64,000 nt of DNA, from positions 457,808-521,807 of the forward strand of contig NZ_HE611051.1 of the NCBI RefSeq assembly GCF_000285575.1. The letters are read 5' to 3'. Positions 9,630 to 19,131 of this stretch are shown piece after piece (the first letter of the stretch is position 1; the number at the start of each line of letters is the position of its first letter). Position numbers and translations under genes: made by a program. Under the pieces are notes generated by a model. It saw only the letters and a program-made list of their open reading frames with translations, did no database searches and had not been told where the DNA came from. Source of the DNA: Clostridium senegalense JC122. GTDB lineage: Bacteria; Bacillota; Clostridia; Clostridiales; Clostridiaceae.

Positions 9630-10553
9630 TTAATAATATTTAATTTTTTTTACTCTTTTATTCTTGTCACTATAGAATCCGCACTTTAATTCCTTTTCAT
9701 GGCGCAATATTGCATTTAACTCTCCCCCTAATAAGATTATTATAGACGTAATATATAGCCATAACATTAAAACTATTATAACTCCTATTGTTCCATATAC
9801 TGATGAATAATTACTAAAATTATTTACATAAAAAGAAAATACATAACTTGACACTAACCATCCAACCGTTGTAAATACAGCTCCTGGTACTACCTCACCC
9901 CAACTCAACTTTCTTGCTGGTATAAGACGATACATAGCAGCAAAAACAAATATCATTGACGACAATGCCACTGGGTACCTAATTAAATTAATATAATCAA
10001 ATAGTGCCCATTCTAAATCTAACCAATTTTTTAAGCCATTACTTATTGCCTCTCCAAATACTAAAAATGCCAAAACAAACATAATAACTCCTATAAGACC
10101 AATCATAAATACTATAGACATTAAAATAATATTAATATAATTTCTCTTTTCTTTTGTTTCATATGCTCTATTCAAACCATACATTATTGCTCTAAAACCT
10201 CTTGAAGCTGTGTACAATGTAAATATTAATGAAAATGATAACAATTCACTATTTCTAGTTTGTAAAACACTCCTTACAGTGTTTTCTACTAGCATATATG
10301 CTTCATTTGGCATAACTGTTTTTAATGCTATTAAAACCTCTGTTGGTTCTAAAGAACTATGCCCCAATAATGTAAGCAGAAAGATTAAAAATGGGAAAAA
10401 TGATAACAACATATCATAAGCAAGTTGTGATGCTAATGCAGATATATTATGTTGCTTATATTTTACAACCATCTTTAATATATAATCCGTTATACACATG
10501 TATTCTTTTTTCACCGTCCTTTTTACTTGGTATGTATTTAATAATACTATCAA
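9630..10553 (-). CDS. YihY/BrkB family inner-membrane protein
   Basis: Up to 307 residues with about six membrane helices. Family landmarks are the N-terminal LASQLAYDMLLSFFPFLIFLLT, the central YTASRGFRAIMYGLNRAYETKEKRNY and the C-terminal YGTIGVIIVLMLWLYITSIIILLGGELNA. This family was once called ribonuclease BN, but RNase BN activity belongs to another protein; it is now regarded as a membrane protein of uncertain, possibly transport, function. The start is uncertain: Met residues at 10553 and at the ATG of MCITDYIL (18 codons later) are both possible. Monocistronic. Confidence 0.88.
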   Translation of the reverse strand: MIVLLNTYQVKRTVKKEYMCITDYILKMVVKYKQHNISALASQLAYDMLLSFFPFLIFLLTLLGHSSLEPTEVLIALKTVMPNEAYMLVENTVRSVLQTRNSELLSFSLIFTLYTASRGFRAIMYGLNRAYETKEKRNYINIILMSIVFMIGLIGVIMFVLAFLVFGEAISNGLKNWLDLEWALFDYINLIRYPVALSSMIFVFAAMYRLIPARKLSWGEVVPGAVFTTVGWLVSSYVFSFYVNNFSNYSSVYGTIGVIIVLMLWLYITSIIILLGGELNAILRHEKELKCGFYSDKNKRVKKIKYY

Positions 10554-10812
10554 GTATTTACTATGCTTAAAATCTTTAGAATTTATACAAAAAATTTTTA
10601 AAATTAACTTTAACCCCTATCATACAAAATTAATTAGAGTTAAATTTTCTAACTTATAATCTTCATTGTGATTTTTAAAGTATATATTGACTATAATATT
10701 TATAATTAATATTATAACATTATTTTTGTTATTGGTAAAAAATGTATTAAATTAATATTATGTGAACTTTTAAAAGTTTTATAAATATATATTTGTGAGG
10801 TGAAAGTAAATT

Positions 10813-11610
10813 ATGAAATTAGGATTAGCTCAAACAAATATTAAATGGGAGGATAAAAAATTTAATATTGATATTGCTGAAAAATTTATATTAGAAGCAA
10901 AGAATAAAAATGTTGATTTAATTCTCTTTCCTGAAATGTCATTTACCGGTTTTTCCTTTAATGTAGAAAAACTAGGTGAAAATAACGACTTTACTATAAA
11001 TAAAATCAAACTACTATCAAATAAATATGATATAGCCATTGGTTTTGGCTATATAAAAAAATGTTTTTGTGAAAATATCTTACTAGGTAAAAATAAATAT
11101 ATAGTAGTTTATAAAAATAATATTATTTCAAATTACACTAAGATACATCCCTTCTCATTTTCTAATGAAGATAAATATTTTATTTCTGGTTCAACTATAG
11201 TTTTTAGTTCTATTAAAGACATTACCTTTTCAACTTTTATTTGTTATGATTTAAGATTTCCAGAAATATTTCAAATTGCCTCTAGAAAAGCTGATTTAAT
11301 AACAGTAGCTTCTAATTGGCCTCTAGAAAGAATTGATGACTTTAAATTACTTCTTAAAGCCCGTGCAATAGAAAACCAGTGTTATATAGCTGGTATAAAC
11401 CGAATTGGAACGGACCCTTCCTTAATTTATAATGGTTGTTCTTGTATAATCGATCCTTTTGGAAAAGAAATTATTTCTATTGAGAACTCTGAATTTTTAT
11501 TAGTAGCAGATATAGATAAAAATTTAGTTTTAAATCATCAAAAAGATTTTCCTTTGAAAGCTGATAAAAAATACAATATATATAATAAATATAATAATTT
11601 ATTATATTAA
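10813..11610 (+). CDS. Carbon-nitrogen hydrolase (nitrilase superfamily, omega-amidase-like)
   Basis: 265 residues, with the complete nitrilase triad in its usual order: Glu in LILFPEMSFTGF, Lys in YTKIHPFSF and Cys in TFICYDLRFPEIF. The motif ASNWPLERIDDFKLLLKARAIENQCY matches the YafV/omega-amidase branch, which hydrolyses alpha-ketoglutaramate or alpha-ketosuccinamate. That substrate is inferred from resemblance only. The ATG at 10813 follows GAGGTGAAAG. A strong bidirectional terminator follows, so it is a single-gene unit. Confidence 0.9.
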   Translation: MKLGLAQTNIKWEDKKFNIDIAEKFILEAKNKNVDLILFPEMSFTGFSFNVEKLGENNDFTINKIKLLSNKYDIAIGFGYIKKCFCENILLGKNKYIVVYKNNIISNYTKIHPFSFSNEDKYFISGSTIVFSSIKDITFSTFICYDLRFPEIFQIASRKADLITVASNWPLERIDDFKLLLKARAIENQCYIAGINRIGTDPSLIYNGCSCIIDPFGKEIISIENSEFLLVADIDKNLVLNHQKDFPLKADKKYNIYNKYNNLLY

Positions 11611-11650
11611 AATTAAGTTCTCTAATTTAAAATTAGAGAACTTAATTTTA
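11609..11650. terminator. Bidirectional terminator
   Basis: Perfect inverted repeat AAAATTAAGTTCTCTAAT / ATTAGAGAACTTAATTTT between two convergent genes. Confidence 0.88.
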
Positions 11651-11676
11651 TCTAAAACATTTTTAATTTACATTTA

Positions 11677-12231
11677 CTATAATATATAAGTAAATACATC
11701 CTCATTTCTTTCTGGTGCTATTGGAGCTTCACAATCTTTATAACCTAAAGCTACCGCATAATATGGTTTATAACCTTCTTTTAAATTTAAAACTTTAGCT
11801 TCTTCTTTATTTTCAAAGAAGTATGAAACTAATCCATTCCATAATGAACCTATATTTAAGCTTTCTGCTGCTATAAGCATATTTTGTATAGCTGCGCTAC
11901 AATCTGTAAGTGGTGAATATGTGCCCTCTTTACCGGAAACTATTACTACTGTAGGTGCATTATAGAAAAGAGGTCTATTTTTAGATCCTAATTTAGAAAT
12001 CCATTCTATTTCTGAGTTTTTCATAGCCTCATTAGCTACCTCACTAATTTTATTTAAAACCTCTTTATTTTGTATTATTGTAAAATGCCATGGTTGATCA
12101 TTATGACCTGTAGGTGCATATATTGCTGATTGTACTATTGCATTTAATTCTTCTTTAGTTATTTGATTATCTTTAAATTTTCTTATGCTTCTTCTGTTTT
12201 TTATAGCTTTTAAAGTTTCATTATTAGTCAT
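11677..12231 (-). CDS. Nitroreductase family protein
   Basis: 184 residues. The FMN-binding N-terminus has IKNRRSIRKFKDNQI and the family motif APTGHNDQPWHFTII; the C-terminal half has AAIQNMLIAAESLNIGSLWNG and ends with the expected glycine/proline loop YAVALGYK. These are FMN-dependent NAD(P)H oxidoreductases acting on nitroaromatics, quinones or flavins; the physiological substrate cannot be told from sequence. Start ATG at 12231 behind GGAGGG. One of three nitroreductase-type genes in the window, all in different subfamilies. Confidence 0.92.
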   Translation of the reverse strand: MTNNETLKAIKNRRSIRKFKDNQITKEELNAIVQSAIYAPTGHNDQPWHFTIIQNKEVLNKISEVANEAMKNSEIEWISKLGSKNRPLFYNAPTVVIVSGKEGTYSPLTDCSAAIQNMLIAAESLNIGSLWNGLVSYFFENKEEAKVLNLKEGYKPYYAVALGYKDCEAPIAPERNEDVFTYIL

Positions 12232-12787
12232 ATTTTCCCTCCAAAATTTATAAATATTAAAATTATTTTTATAAAAAATTTATTGCAAGCACTATACAAA
12301 ATTTAATTTATAATTAAATTAAATATAGTCAATAAATTTAATTATATTTATTATATTAACATTATAATCAATATATTTGTAGTATAATATAAAGATACTA
12401 GATTTTTATTTACGTTAAGTTTTTACTTGATTGAAGTATAAATTTAAATTCTAGTTCAAAACAATATACAAGATAAAATAAATTTTATTTATTATTAATT
12501 TTTAAATTTATTAGTAATATATATATATATATAATTTAATATAGTTTTTATAAAATAATGTATTTTATATATTAAATTAGCCAACTTAATATATTTTTCA
12601 TAATTATCAATAAGCTTCTATAATTTAACCTAAATTTAATTACATATAGAACCTAGTCATAGGATTGCAAAAAAAATTTATTTTGTGTTCCTAAAATACT
12701 AATTTTTTATATGTGTGTTGCATATTATTAGTTATATTCTTAAATTAAACATATTTATTCACTTTTTTATTCATAGGGGGTATAGTT
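12232..12787. other. Long divergent intergenic region, no gene seen
   Basis: 556 nt of about 85% A+T between the divergent nitroreductase and radical SAM genes. No reading frame with a ribosome binding site, no riboswitch consensus and no strong hairpin was seen. Confidence 0.45.
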
Positions 12788-14173
12788 ATGAATTTTAAAG
12801 ATAATTTTGAAAAAAAAACAAAAGAAAGAATAATTTCTACAGTATTAGAGCTCTTAGATAGAAATCCAGAATCTAATGTTGAAAGAATATTTTCACTACT
12901 TAGAAAATCAATTAAAGATGAGTATAGCCTCAAAATAGTAGAAGATGTTTATGTTCAATATTCGAATTCTCCAAATATCCAAGAATACGTTAAAAATATA
13001 CTAAAAAATACAGACAAAAATTGTTTGAAAAAATTCTTTAAAAATATGCTTGGAAATGCTTTATGGTATGGAGTTAGTAAAAGAGAAAAAATAGGAATGG
13101 ATAATGATATAAAAATTCCATTTACCTTACTTATAAGTCCATCTATGAGATGTAACCTTCATTGTACTGGTTGTTATGCTGCAAATTATTGCAAAAAAGA
13201 TGATATTCCTTATGAGGAAGTAGACAGATTGGTTAAAGAAGCACGTGATTTAGGAATTTATTATATTATAGTTTTAGGCGGAGAACCTTTTTTCAATGAA
13301 TACATGTTAGATATATATAAAAAATATAATGACATATACTTTATGCCTTTTACTAACGGTACATTATTTGATGAATCTTTAGTAGATAAACTACAATCCT
13401 TAGGTAATGTAATGCCTATGCTTTCTATAGAAGGCTTTAAAAAGGAAACTGATACAAGGCGTGGTGACGGCATTTTTAACTCTGTTATGAAAGGAATGGA
13501 CTTATTAAATAAAAAAGGTGTTCCCTTTGGCGCTTCAGTAGCTACAGGAAATAACAACATTAATACAGTTATTTCAAATCAATTTATTGATATGTTATAT
13601 GAAAAAGGTGCTAGAATGCTTTGGTATTTTATGTTTATGCCTGTAGGAGATAATCCTATTCAAGATATTAATTATATGCTTTCTCCAACAGAGAGATTAA
13701 CATTAGGAAAAAGAACTCGTGAAATAAGAAAAGAAATGAAACTTTTCCCTATAGACTTTTTTAATGATGCTCCTTATGTTGGTGGTTGCATAGCTGGAAA
13801 ATATTATTGTCATATTAATTCTAAAGAGGATCTTGAACCATGTATATTCTCTCACTTTGCCACAGAAAATGTAAAAAATAAACCTTTACTTGAAGCATTA
13901 AAATGTGATTACTTTAAGGAGCTTAGAAAAAGGCATCCTTATAATAAAAATTTACTACTTCCTTGCCCTATGGTAGATAATCCAACTCAAATAAGAGAAA
14001 TAGTAAAATTTACTGGAGCAAAACCTACACATCCTAGTGCTGAAATTATGATTAAGGATAAAGAATTTATTGATAAAATTGATAAATTAGCCGCTAACTT
14101 TAAACCTTATGCAGATGAAGCTTTTGAAAAAGAATTTAATAATAAAGGTAATTATGATATGTCTAAAGGCTAA
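12788..14173 (+). CDS. Radical SAM protein
   Basis: 461 residues. The radical SAM cluster motif CNLHCTGCYA lies at about residue 122, followed by the SAM-contact element VLGGEPFFNE. The C-terminal region has further cysteines (GGCIAGKYYCHIN, LEPCIFSH, LLPCPMVDN), as in SPASM/Twitch proteins that hold auxiliary Fe-S clusters. About 115 residues of helical, Lys-rich sequence precede the core. The reaction is unknown; homologues are common single genes in clostridia. Start ATG at 12788, 7 nt after AGGGGG. The terminator directly after the stop makes it monocistronic. Confidence 0.9.
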   Translation: MNFKDNFEKKTKERIISTVLELLDRNPESNVERIFSLLRKSIKDEYSLKIVEDVYVQYSNSPNIQEYVKNILKNTDKNCLKKFFKNMLGNALWYGVSKREKIGMDNDIKIPFTLLISPSMRCNLHCTGCYAANYCKKDDIPYEEVDRLVKEARDLGIYYIIVLGGEPFFNEYMLDIYKKYNDIYFMPFTNGTLFDESLVDKLQSLGNVMPMLSIEGFKKETDTRRGDGIFNSVMKGMDLLNKKGVPFGASVATGNNNINTVISNQFIDMLYEKGARMLWYFMFMPVGDNPIQDINYMLSPTERLTLGKRTREIRKEMKLFPIDFFNDAPYVGGCIAGKYYCHINSKEDLEPCIFSHFATENVKNKPLLEALKCDYFKELRKRHPYNKNLLLPCPMVDNPTQIREIVKFTGAKPTHPSAEIMIKDKEFIDKIDKLAANFKPYADEAFEKEFNNKGNYDMSKG

Positions 14174-14206
14174 AAAGCAAAAGGGGAACACCCCTTTTGC
14201 TTTTTT
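14172..14206. terminator. Bidirectional terminator after the radical SAM gene
   Basis: Arms AAAAAGCAAAAGGGG / CCCCTTTTGCTTTTT around a 4-nt loop; also lies at the 3' end of the convergent ferredoxin gene. Confidence 0.92.
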
Positions 14207-14208
14207 AT

Positions 14209-14388
14209 TTAACAATAGCTTATGGCTAAGAAACCACATCCTTCTACGCATCTCCCACAGCTTATGCACTTTTCTTCATCATAAATCATTCTTTTTCCTT
14301 CTCTTGTGATTGCATTTACATTACATACTGCTGCACATTTTCCACATAAAACACACTTTTTATCTTCTATATGTATCTTTTTTTTCAT
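14209..14388 (-). CDS. Small 2[4Fe-4S] ferredoxin
   Basis: 59 residues with two cluster motifs, CVLCGKCAAVC and CISCGRCVEGC, each of the CxxCxxC..C type, and little else. It carries electrons at low potential in the cytoplasm. I chose the ATG at 14388 (MKKKIHIEDKKC), 4-5 nt after GGGGGGAG; a longer in-frame reading adds 28 hydrophobic residues but has no comparable binding site. It converges on the radical SAM gene, whose reductant it could be, though clostridia carry several such ferredoxins. Confidence 0.88.
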   Translation of the reverse strand: MKKKIHIEDKKCVLCGKCAAVCNVNAITREGKRMIYDEEKCISCGRCVEGCGFLAISYC

Positions 14389-14633
14389 AACTCCCCCCAT
14401 TAAACTAAAATCTAATATTTCTATAGAGAAACAAAGTCCTATTAAAACTATACATAAAATCTTTGTTATCAATTAAAAACTAAATAAATATATAAGTTTT
14501 AATTTAACTTAGAACTCTATATATTCATATTACATCCCATTTATTAAATTTGTCCATATTGGATATTGTATTATTATCTATTTATGTTATAATTCATATT
14601 ATATAATAATTATTATCATTTGGAGGTATTAAA

Positions 14634-14807
14634 ATGGATATTTTAGATAAGGTTTTGGAAACATTAAAGGAAAATGGTGCTATGAAATCTGGAGAAATTG
14701 CAGAAAAGCTAAATGTAGATAAAAAAGATATAGATAAAGCAATTAAAAAATTAAAAGCAGATGAAAAAATTGAATCTCCTAAAAGATGTTATTATTCTGC
14801 TAAATAA
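14634..14807 (+). CDS. Winged-helix mini-protein (putative transcriptional regulator)
   Basis: 57 residues beginning MDILDKVLETLKENGAMKSG, then EIAEKLNVDKKDIDKAIKKL and KADEKIESPKRCYYSAK. The helix-turn-helix plus beta-wing pattern (recognition helix in DKKDIDKAIKKLK, wing with KIESPKRCYY) is typical of small stand-alone winged-helix proteins in clostridia. Strong TGGAGG site before the ATG and a terminator after the stop make it a free-standing gene. No target can be inferred. Confidence 0.82.
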   Translation: MDILDKVLETLKENGAMKSGEIAEKLNVDKKDIDKAIKKLKADEKIESPKRCYYSAK

Positions 14808-14840
14808 TAATTAAATTTAATATTATATTAAATTTAACTA

Positions 14841-14873
14841 AAAAACACTCTCTATATTAAGAGAGTGTTGTTT
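14841..14873 (+). terminator. Terminator of the winged-helix gene
   Basis: Arms AACACTCTCT / AGAGAGTGTT followed by a short T-run. Confidence 0.8.
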
Positions 14874-15068
14874 GCATAAAACCAAATATAACTATACTTC
14901 TATAAATATTATTTTTTCATTATATAATATATACATACAAAGATAACATGTTTTTAAGTTATATAAATATTATATATTTATATTCTATAATTGTAAATAT
15001 ATTACCTTAAACATATATATTAAAAGAACTTAAATTCTGAATTTGTTTACAAATTTTAACTATTTAAA

Positions 15069-15383
15069 TTAATATCCACAACTAAAAGTTGAACATTCAG
15101 TTTCTACATCATTATATGCAGATTGTCCTGCTATATGTATACTTTCAGCATAACATTTTTTATCACTATTGTGGATACAATTTTCAGCTTTACATGCTAT
15201 ATTAACACTTGGATTAGGTTCTGTAGTACAGTTAGTAAATGTATCATTTTTTTCTCTAAAACTACTACAACAAGTTTCCTCTGAATTTACTGCACTATTT
15301 CCTGTAACATCTATTGAACTTATACAGCAATAATTTTTATTATTATTTGCGCAATTTGAAGCTGAACAACTTAATTTAGTCAT
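15069..15383 (-). CDS. Tandem DUF1540 cysteine-rich protein
   Basis: 104 residues made of two similar halves, each with a C-x-A-x-x-C-x-(H/N)N...C opening (CSASNCANNNKNYC and CKAENCIHNSDKKC) and a closing C-S-(S/T)-F. This is the DUF1540 pattern doubled, probably metal binding; no function is known. The ATG at 15383 follows TTAGGAGGG. A single-copy DUF1540 gene lies at 43687-43851. Confidence 0.85.
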   Translation of the reverse strand: MTKLSCSASNCANNNKNYCCISSIDVTGNSAVNSEETCCSSFREKNDTFTNCTTEPNPSVNIACKAENCIHNSDKKCYAESIHIAGQSAYNDVETECSTFSCGY

Positions 15384-15521
15384 AAAAATCCCTCCTAATA
15401 ATATTTTTTCTAAGTTTTAATGAATAATTAATAGCCATTTGTACCTTCTCATCTAACCACTAATTATTATAAATATTATAAGTTAACAGGTTAATTTTTA
15501 TACACTTACTTAAAATGATTT

Positions 15522-16199
15522 TTAATTTATTAATATATATTTTAATTCATCATAAATATCAATATTTACATTTATAAATTCTTTTTTAACTGTTGTTGGT
15601 TTATCTGAAAGAACGCATATTTTATCAGATAATTCAATAGCTTCTTCTATATCATGGGTTACAAATATTACTGTATTTTTATTTTTATTTCTTAAAGTTT
15701 TAAAATCCTCTATTAAAACTCTTTTATTTTTTATATCTAAAGATTTAAATGGTTCATCCATAATTAAAAGCCCTCCTCCATAAAAGAAAGCTCGTATTAT
15801 ACTAATTCTTTGTCTCATTCCTCCACTTAATTCTTTAGGATAAAATTCTTTATATTTTTCCATTCCTACACTATTCAATGATTCCAAAATTTTATTTTTT
15901 AATTCTATGCCCTTATATTTTGATTTAAATACTAATTTTAGATTATCATATATATTTAGCCATTCTAATAGCCTATCCTCTTGAAAAACAAAAGAAACGT
16001 CATCTTTTTTATATCCAATTACCTCGCCTTCATAATCTTTTATATTTTTAGTTATTATATTTAATAAAGTACTTTTCCCACATCCTGATGGACCTAATAT
16101 ACAAGTAACTTTTTCTTTTTCACAATTCATTGATATATCTTTTAAAATTTTCAGTTTTCCAAAACTCTTATTAACTTTTTTAACTAAAATTTCATCCAT
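15522..16199 (-). CDS. ABC transporter ATP-binding protein (NitT/TauT type)
   Basis: 225 residues with Walker A (ILGPSGCGKSTLL), the signature LSGGMRQRISIIRAF, Walker B (GGLLIMDEPF) and the switch His in VIFVTHDIEEAIE. Belongs to the SsuB/TauB/NrtD-like group that powers uptake of small organic ions. Its ATG overlaps the permease stop by 16 bp, so it is translationally coupled to it. Last gene of the binding protein-permease-ATPase operon. The substrate is not determined by sequence. Confidence 0.93.
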   Translation of the reverse strand: MDEILVKKVNKSFGKLKILKDISMNCEKEKVTCILGPSGCGKSTLLNIITKNIKDYEGEVIGYKKDDVSFVFQEDRLLEWLNIYDNLKLVFKSKYKGIELKNKILESLNSVGMEKYKEFYPKELSGGMRQRISIIRAFFYGGGLLIMDEPFKSLDIKNKRVLIEDFKTLRNKNKNTVIFVTHDIEEAIELSDKICVLSDKPTTVKKEFINVNIDIYDELKYILIN

Positions 16200-16966
16200 A
16201 ATTTTCTTCCTCTAAATTCCCCAATAAAGTTTATTATATAGTCTATAATTATAGTTAAAATAACAATAATTATTATCCACGCAAATACACCAGCAGTATT
16301 TAAATACACTTTTTGTAACTGTATTTCACTCCCAATGGAGTTGTTTGGTGCTGCTAGGATTTCTCCACCTACAACAATTTTAAAAGTTAATCCTAAAGTT
16401 GATGAAAATATCTTACCTAACCCTTCAAAAATTTTAGGTATGTATACATACCTAACAACATCTATTTTTTGTACGTTATATACATCTAACATATGTATTA
16501 TCTTTTCATCAGTGCTAATAATATTCTTTAATAGTCCTTCATATAGTATTGGAAAAACTGATAAAATCCCCATAAGAATTGGAGCCTTATCATTGTTTAA
16601 CCATACCAACGCTAAAATTACTATTGTCATTGTAGGTATAGTTTTCAAAAGTTCTATCAATGGTATCAAAAAATTATATATAACATAATTTAAAATTGAA
16701 AAAATAGATAAAACAATAGCAAAACTTAATGCTATAAAAAATGCCCAAACTGACCTGTTTAAGGTTCCAAAAATTATATTTGCAAAAGTTTTCTCTGTTA
16801 TTATATGCTTTACTTCTATAAGTACTTCAACTGGAGAAGGTAATAATATTTTGTTGTTTATAACTTTATATAATAAGAACCATAGCATTAGAAATAATAT
16901 TGTTCCTAATGCTACTAATTTTTTATTCTTCATAATATATTTTTTCATCTGGAATTTTACCACCAA
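16184..16966 (-). CDS. ABC transporter permease (NitT/TauT type)
   Basis: Up to 260 residues with about six membrane helices. The EAA-loop region is seen in YNVQKIDVVRYVYIPKIFEGLGKIF, and LLPSPVEVLIEVKHII is the usual start of this family. The furthest upstream start (16966) would overlap the binding-protein gene by 44 nt; internal Met codons at MKKYIM and MKNKKLV are equally possible, so the start is uncertain. It forms the channel for the adjacent binding protein and ATPase. Confidence 0.9.
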   Translation of the reverse strand: MVVKFQMKKYIMKNKKLVALGTILFLMLWFLLYKVINNKILLPSPVEVLIEVKHIITEKTFANIIFGTLNRSVWAFFIALSFAIVLSIFSILNYVIYNFLIPLIELLKTIPTMTIVILALVWLNNDKAPILMGILSVFPILYEGLLKNIISTDEKIIHMLDVYNVQKIDVVRYVYIPKIFEGLGKIFSSTLGLTFKIVVGGEILAAPNNSIGSEIQLQKVYLNTAGVFAWIIIIVILTIIIDYIINFIGEFRGRKLWMKF

Positions 16967-17918
16967 TAACTTTACTGTTAGACTCCATTAGTATCTCATA
17001 ATATTTCTCATAATCTTTTTTAGAATCTTTAGCTTTTACAAATTTTAAATTTGATCTTTCTATAGCATCTTTTAAAATGGTTTTATCTACTGATATTCCA
17101 AGTTCTTCACAGTAGTTTCCTAATGTATCAGTATTATTATTTGCAAATTCTATACTATCTTTATATGCTTTTATAAATTTATTAACAAAGTTATCCCTAT
17201 CACTTATAAGGTTTTCTTTAATTATTAAACTACTTTGTGGATAACCATTCTCTGTTTTAAATGTTGTTTTCCACTCTTCGTTTAAATCTATAATTATATT
17301 AGAAGTTGTCTTTTGAGATAAAACTTTTGTTAACATTGGTTCTGGTATTTGAGCTATTTCACATTTTCCACTTAAAAATGTAGGTGCTAATTCTGTCGCT
17401 CCCCCTAAATAATTTAAAGTTATATCCTTTTCTATATCTATACCTTTTTCCTTTAATATAGCTTTTAAAACTATATCCGGTGTCATTCCTTTTCCTATAG
17501 TAGTTACAGTTTTACCTTTTAAATCTTCAACGGTTTTTATATCTTCATTTCCAATTAAAGAAAAAGAACCAAATCCACCTGTTGCAGCAAGTTTATATCC
17601 TAATCCCTTATTATATGCCTGTGCTGCTAAACTTGATGGAACAATAGCAATATCTGCTTCTCCAGATAAAACTTTAGATGTTAATCCATCTGTTCCTTTC
17701 TCTATTGAATACTTTACATCAACAGTTTCATCAAAGTTAGGATTTTCTTTCATTATTTTTGCCATAGTAATTGAAGGTAATCCATCTGGTACAACTACAT
17801 TAACTACCTTTTTCTCCTTTGTTTCTATAGTCGATCCTTTATTTGATGAATTTCCGCATCCAATTAATAAAATGCTTCCTACTAAAGCCATGGCTATAGC
17901 TATTTTTTTCAATCTCAT
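16923..17918 (-). CDS. ABC transporter substrate-binding lipoprotein (NitT/TauT/SsuA-like)
   Basis: 331 residues. Signal peptide with lipobox LLIGC (Cys about residue 21) and a Ser/Asn-rich tether, then a type II periplasmic-binding fold with VVPDGLPSITMAKIM, LSGEADIAIVPSSLAAQAYNKG and DLKGKTVTTIGKG, as in SsuA/TauA/NMT1-like proteins. Ligands of this group include sulfonates, taurine, nitrate, thiamine precursors and riboflavin. No sulfonate-metabolism gene is nearby and no riboswitch is seen upstream, so I do not name a ligand. The start ATG follows AAAGGAAC. Confidence 0.9.
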   Translation of the reverse strand: MRLKKIAIAMALVGSILLIGCGNSSNKGSTIETKEKKVVNVVVPDGLPSITMAKIMKENPNFDETVDVKYSIEKGTDGLTSKVLSGEADIAIVPSSLAAQAYNKGLGYKLAATGGFGSFSLIGNEDIKTVEDLKGKTVTTIGKGMTPDIVLKAILKEKGIDIEKDITLNYLGGATELAPTFLSGKCEIAQIPEPMLTKVLSQKTTSNIIIDLNEEWKTTFKTENGYPQSSLIIKENLISDRDNFVNKFIKAYKDSIEFANNNTDTLGNYCEELGISVDKTILKDAIERSNLKFVKAKDSKKDYEKYYEILMESNSKVIGGKIPDEKIYYEE

Positions 17919-18076
17919 TTCTTATGTTCCTTTCTTAATAAATTTTTATGTATTAAAATAAATTTAAAATTTATTCCACAATTAAAGGTTAAGGTAAGAA
18001 AAGAAATTATTTACTAACAATTTACATTCCATACCTTAACCATATTTTTTAATTATAAGACAACTTTAAATTAATT

Positions 18077-19050
18077 TTAGTTATGGATAGTTATAGTTTT
18101 TATTATAACTTTTGTTAAAAGTTCAATATCACTAACACTTATTGTTTCATTAAGTGTGTTCTTATAATTTACAGGTACTGATATTGCACCTGTTTTAATT
18201 CCACATAGTTCCTTGTGTATCATTCCACCATCTGTTCCTACTTTACTAAAAACATATTGACTTTTAATTTCATCATCTTTACAAACATCTTCTAATAGTT
18301 CTTTTATTTCATGATGAACTATTAAATTACTATCAACTACATGTATGCCGACGCCTTGTCCACTTTTAAAGTTATCTGATGCTTTTTCACTATCAATTGC
18401 CAAACAATAATTTGGTTCTAGTTTAAATGCTGCTGCTCTTGCACCTCTTCCACCTAATTGTTTTTGAGTAGAAAATACAAAATGTATTTTTTTATCTACA
18501 TTATTTAATTCCAAGTTATGTTTACATATATATTGTAACGCTTTTATCATAGAATAGCATCCTATTTTATTATTTAAATTATGCCCTATTATATTCCCTT
18601 CCACTTCATTTATGTCACCATATAATACAGCAACATCACCTTCTTTTACTTTTTTTAAAGCTTCTTCCTTTTTATCTACAAATAAATCTATATAAACATC
18701 TTCTATTTTAACCTCATCTTTTTTACAACACACTCTACCAATTATACCATTTTCAAAAACCACTAAATTATTCACAAAGTCCTTTACTTGAAAATTACCT
18801 ATTTGATCAACTAATAAATGCCCTTTTTCATCTATAAAGTTTACTATAAGACCTACTGAATCCATATGAGAAACTATCATCATATCTTTATCACTATTTT
18901 TTTACCAATAGTAACTATTACATTATCCATTTTATCTACTTCATATTTTACTGGTAATTTTTCTAATTCTTCTATTATTGCTAACCTGATATTTTTTTCA
19001 TGTCCACTAGTTCCAAAAGCTTTTGCCAATTTATTTAATAACATATCCAT
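18077..19050 (-). CDS. M42 family metallopeptidase, copy 1 (apparent frameshift)
   Basis: About 324 residues when read through the A7 tract at 18897-18903, which appears one A short. Visible are AFGTSGHEKNIR, SHMDSVGLIV (first metal ligands), LNNKIGCYSMIKAL, the position of the usual catalytic glutamate replaced in FSTQKQLGGRGARAAAF, and VGTDGGMIH. M42 enzymes are dinuclear-metal aminopeptidases acting on peptides. Family members normally have QEEVG where this protein has QKQLG, so copy 1 may be catalytically impaired or specialised. Third and last gene of a three-gene M42 operon. Confidence 0.85.
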
Positions 19051-19131
19051 ACCAATACACTCCATTTCATATATTTTTATTATATCGAACTAAACCTTTA
19101 CCTTTAATATTTAAATGCAAATTAGCATATA

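Noticed and set aside
15522-17918. Naming the ABC transporter a taurine, sulfonate or thiamine-precursor importer
   Set aside because: No diagnostic neighbour gene or riboswitch is present; family resemblance alone does not fix the ligand.
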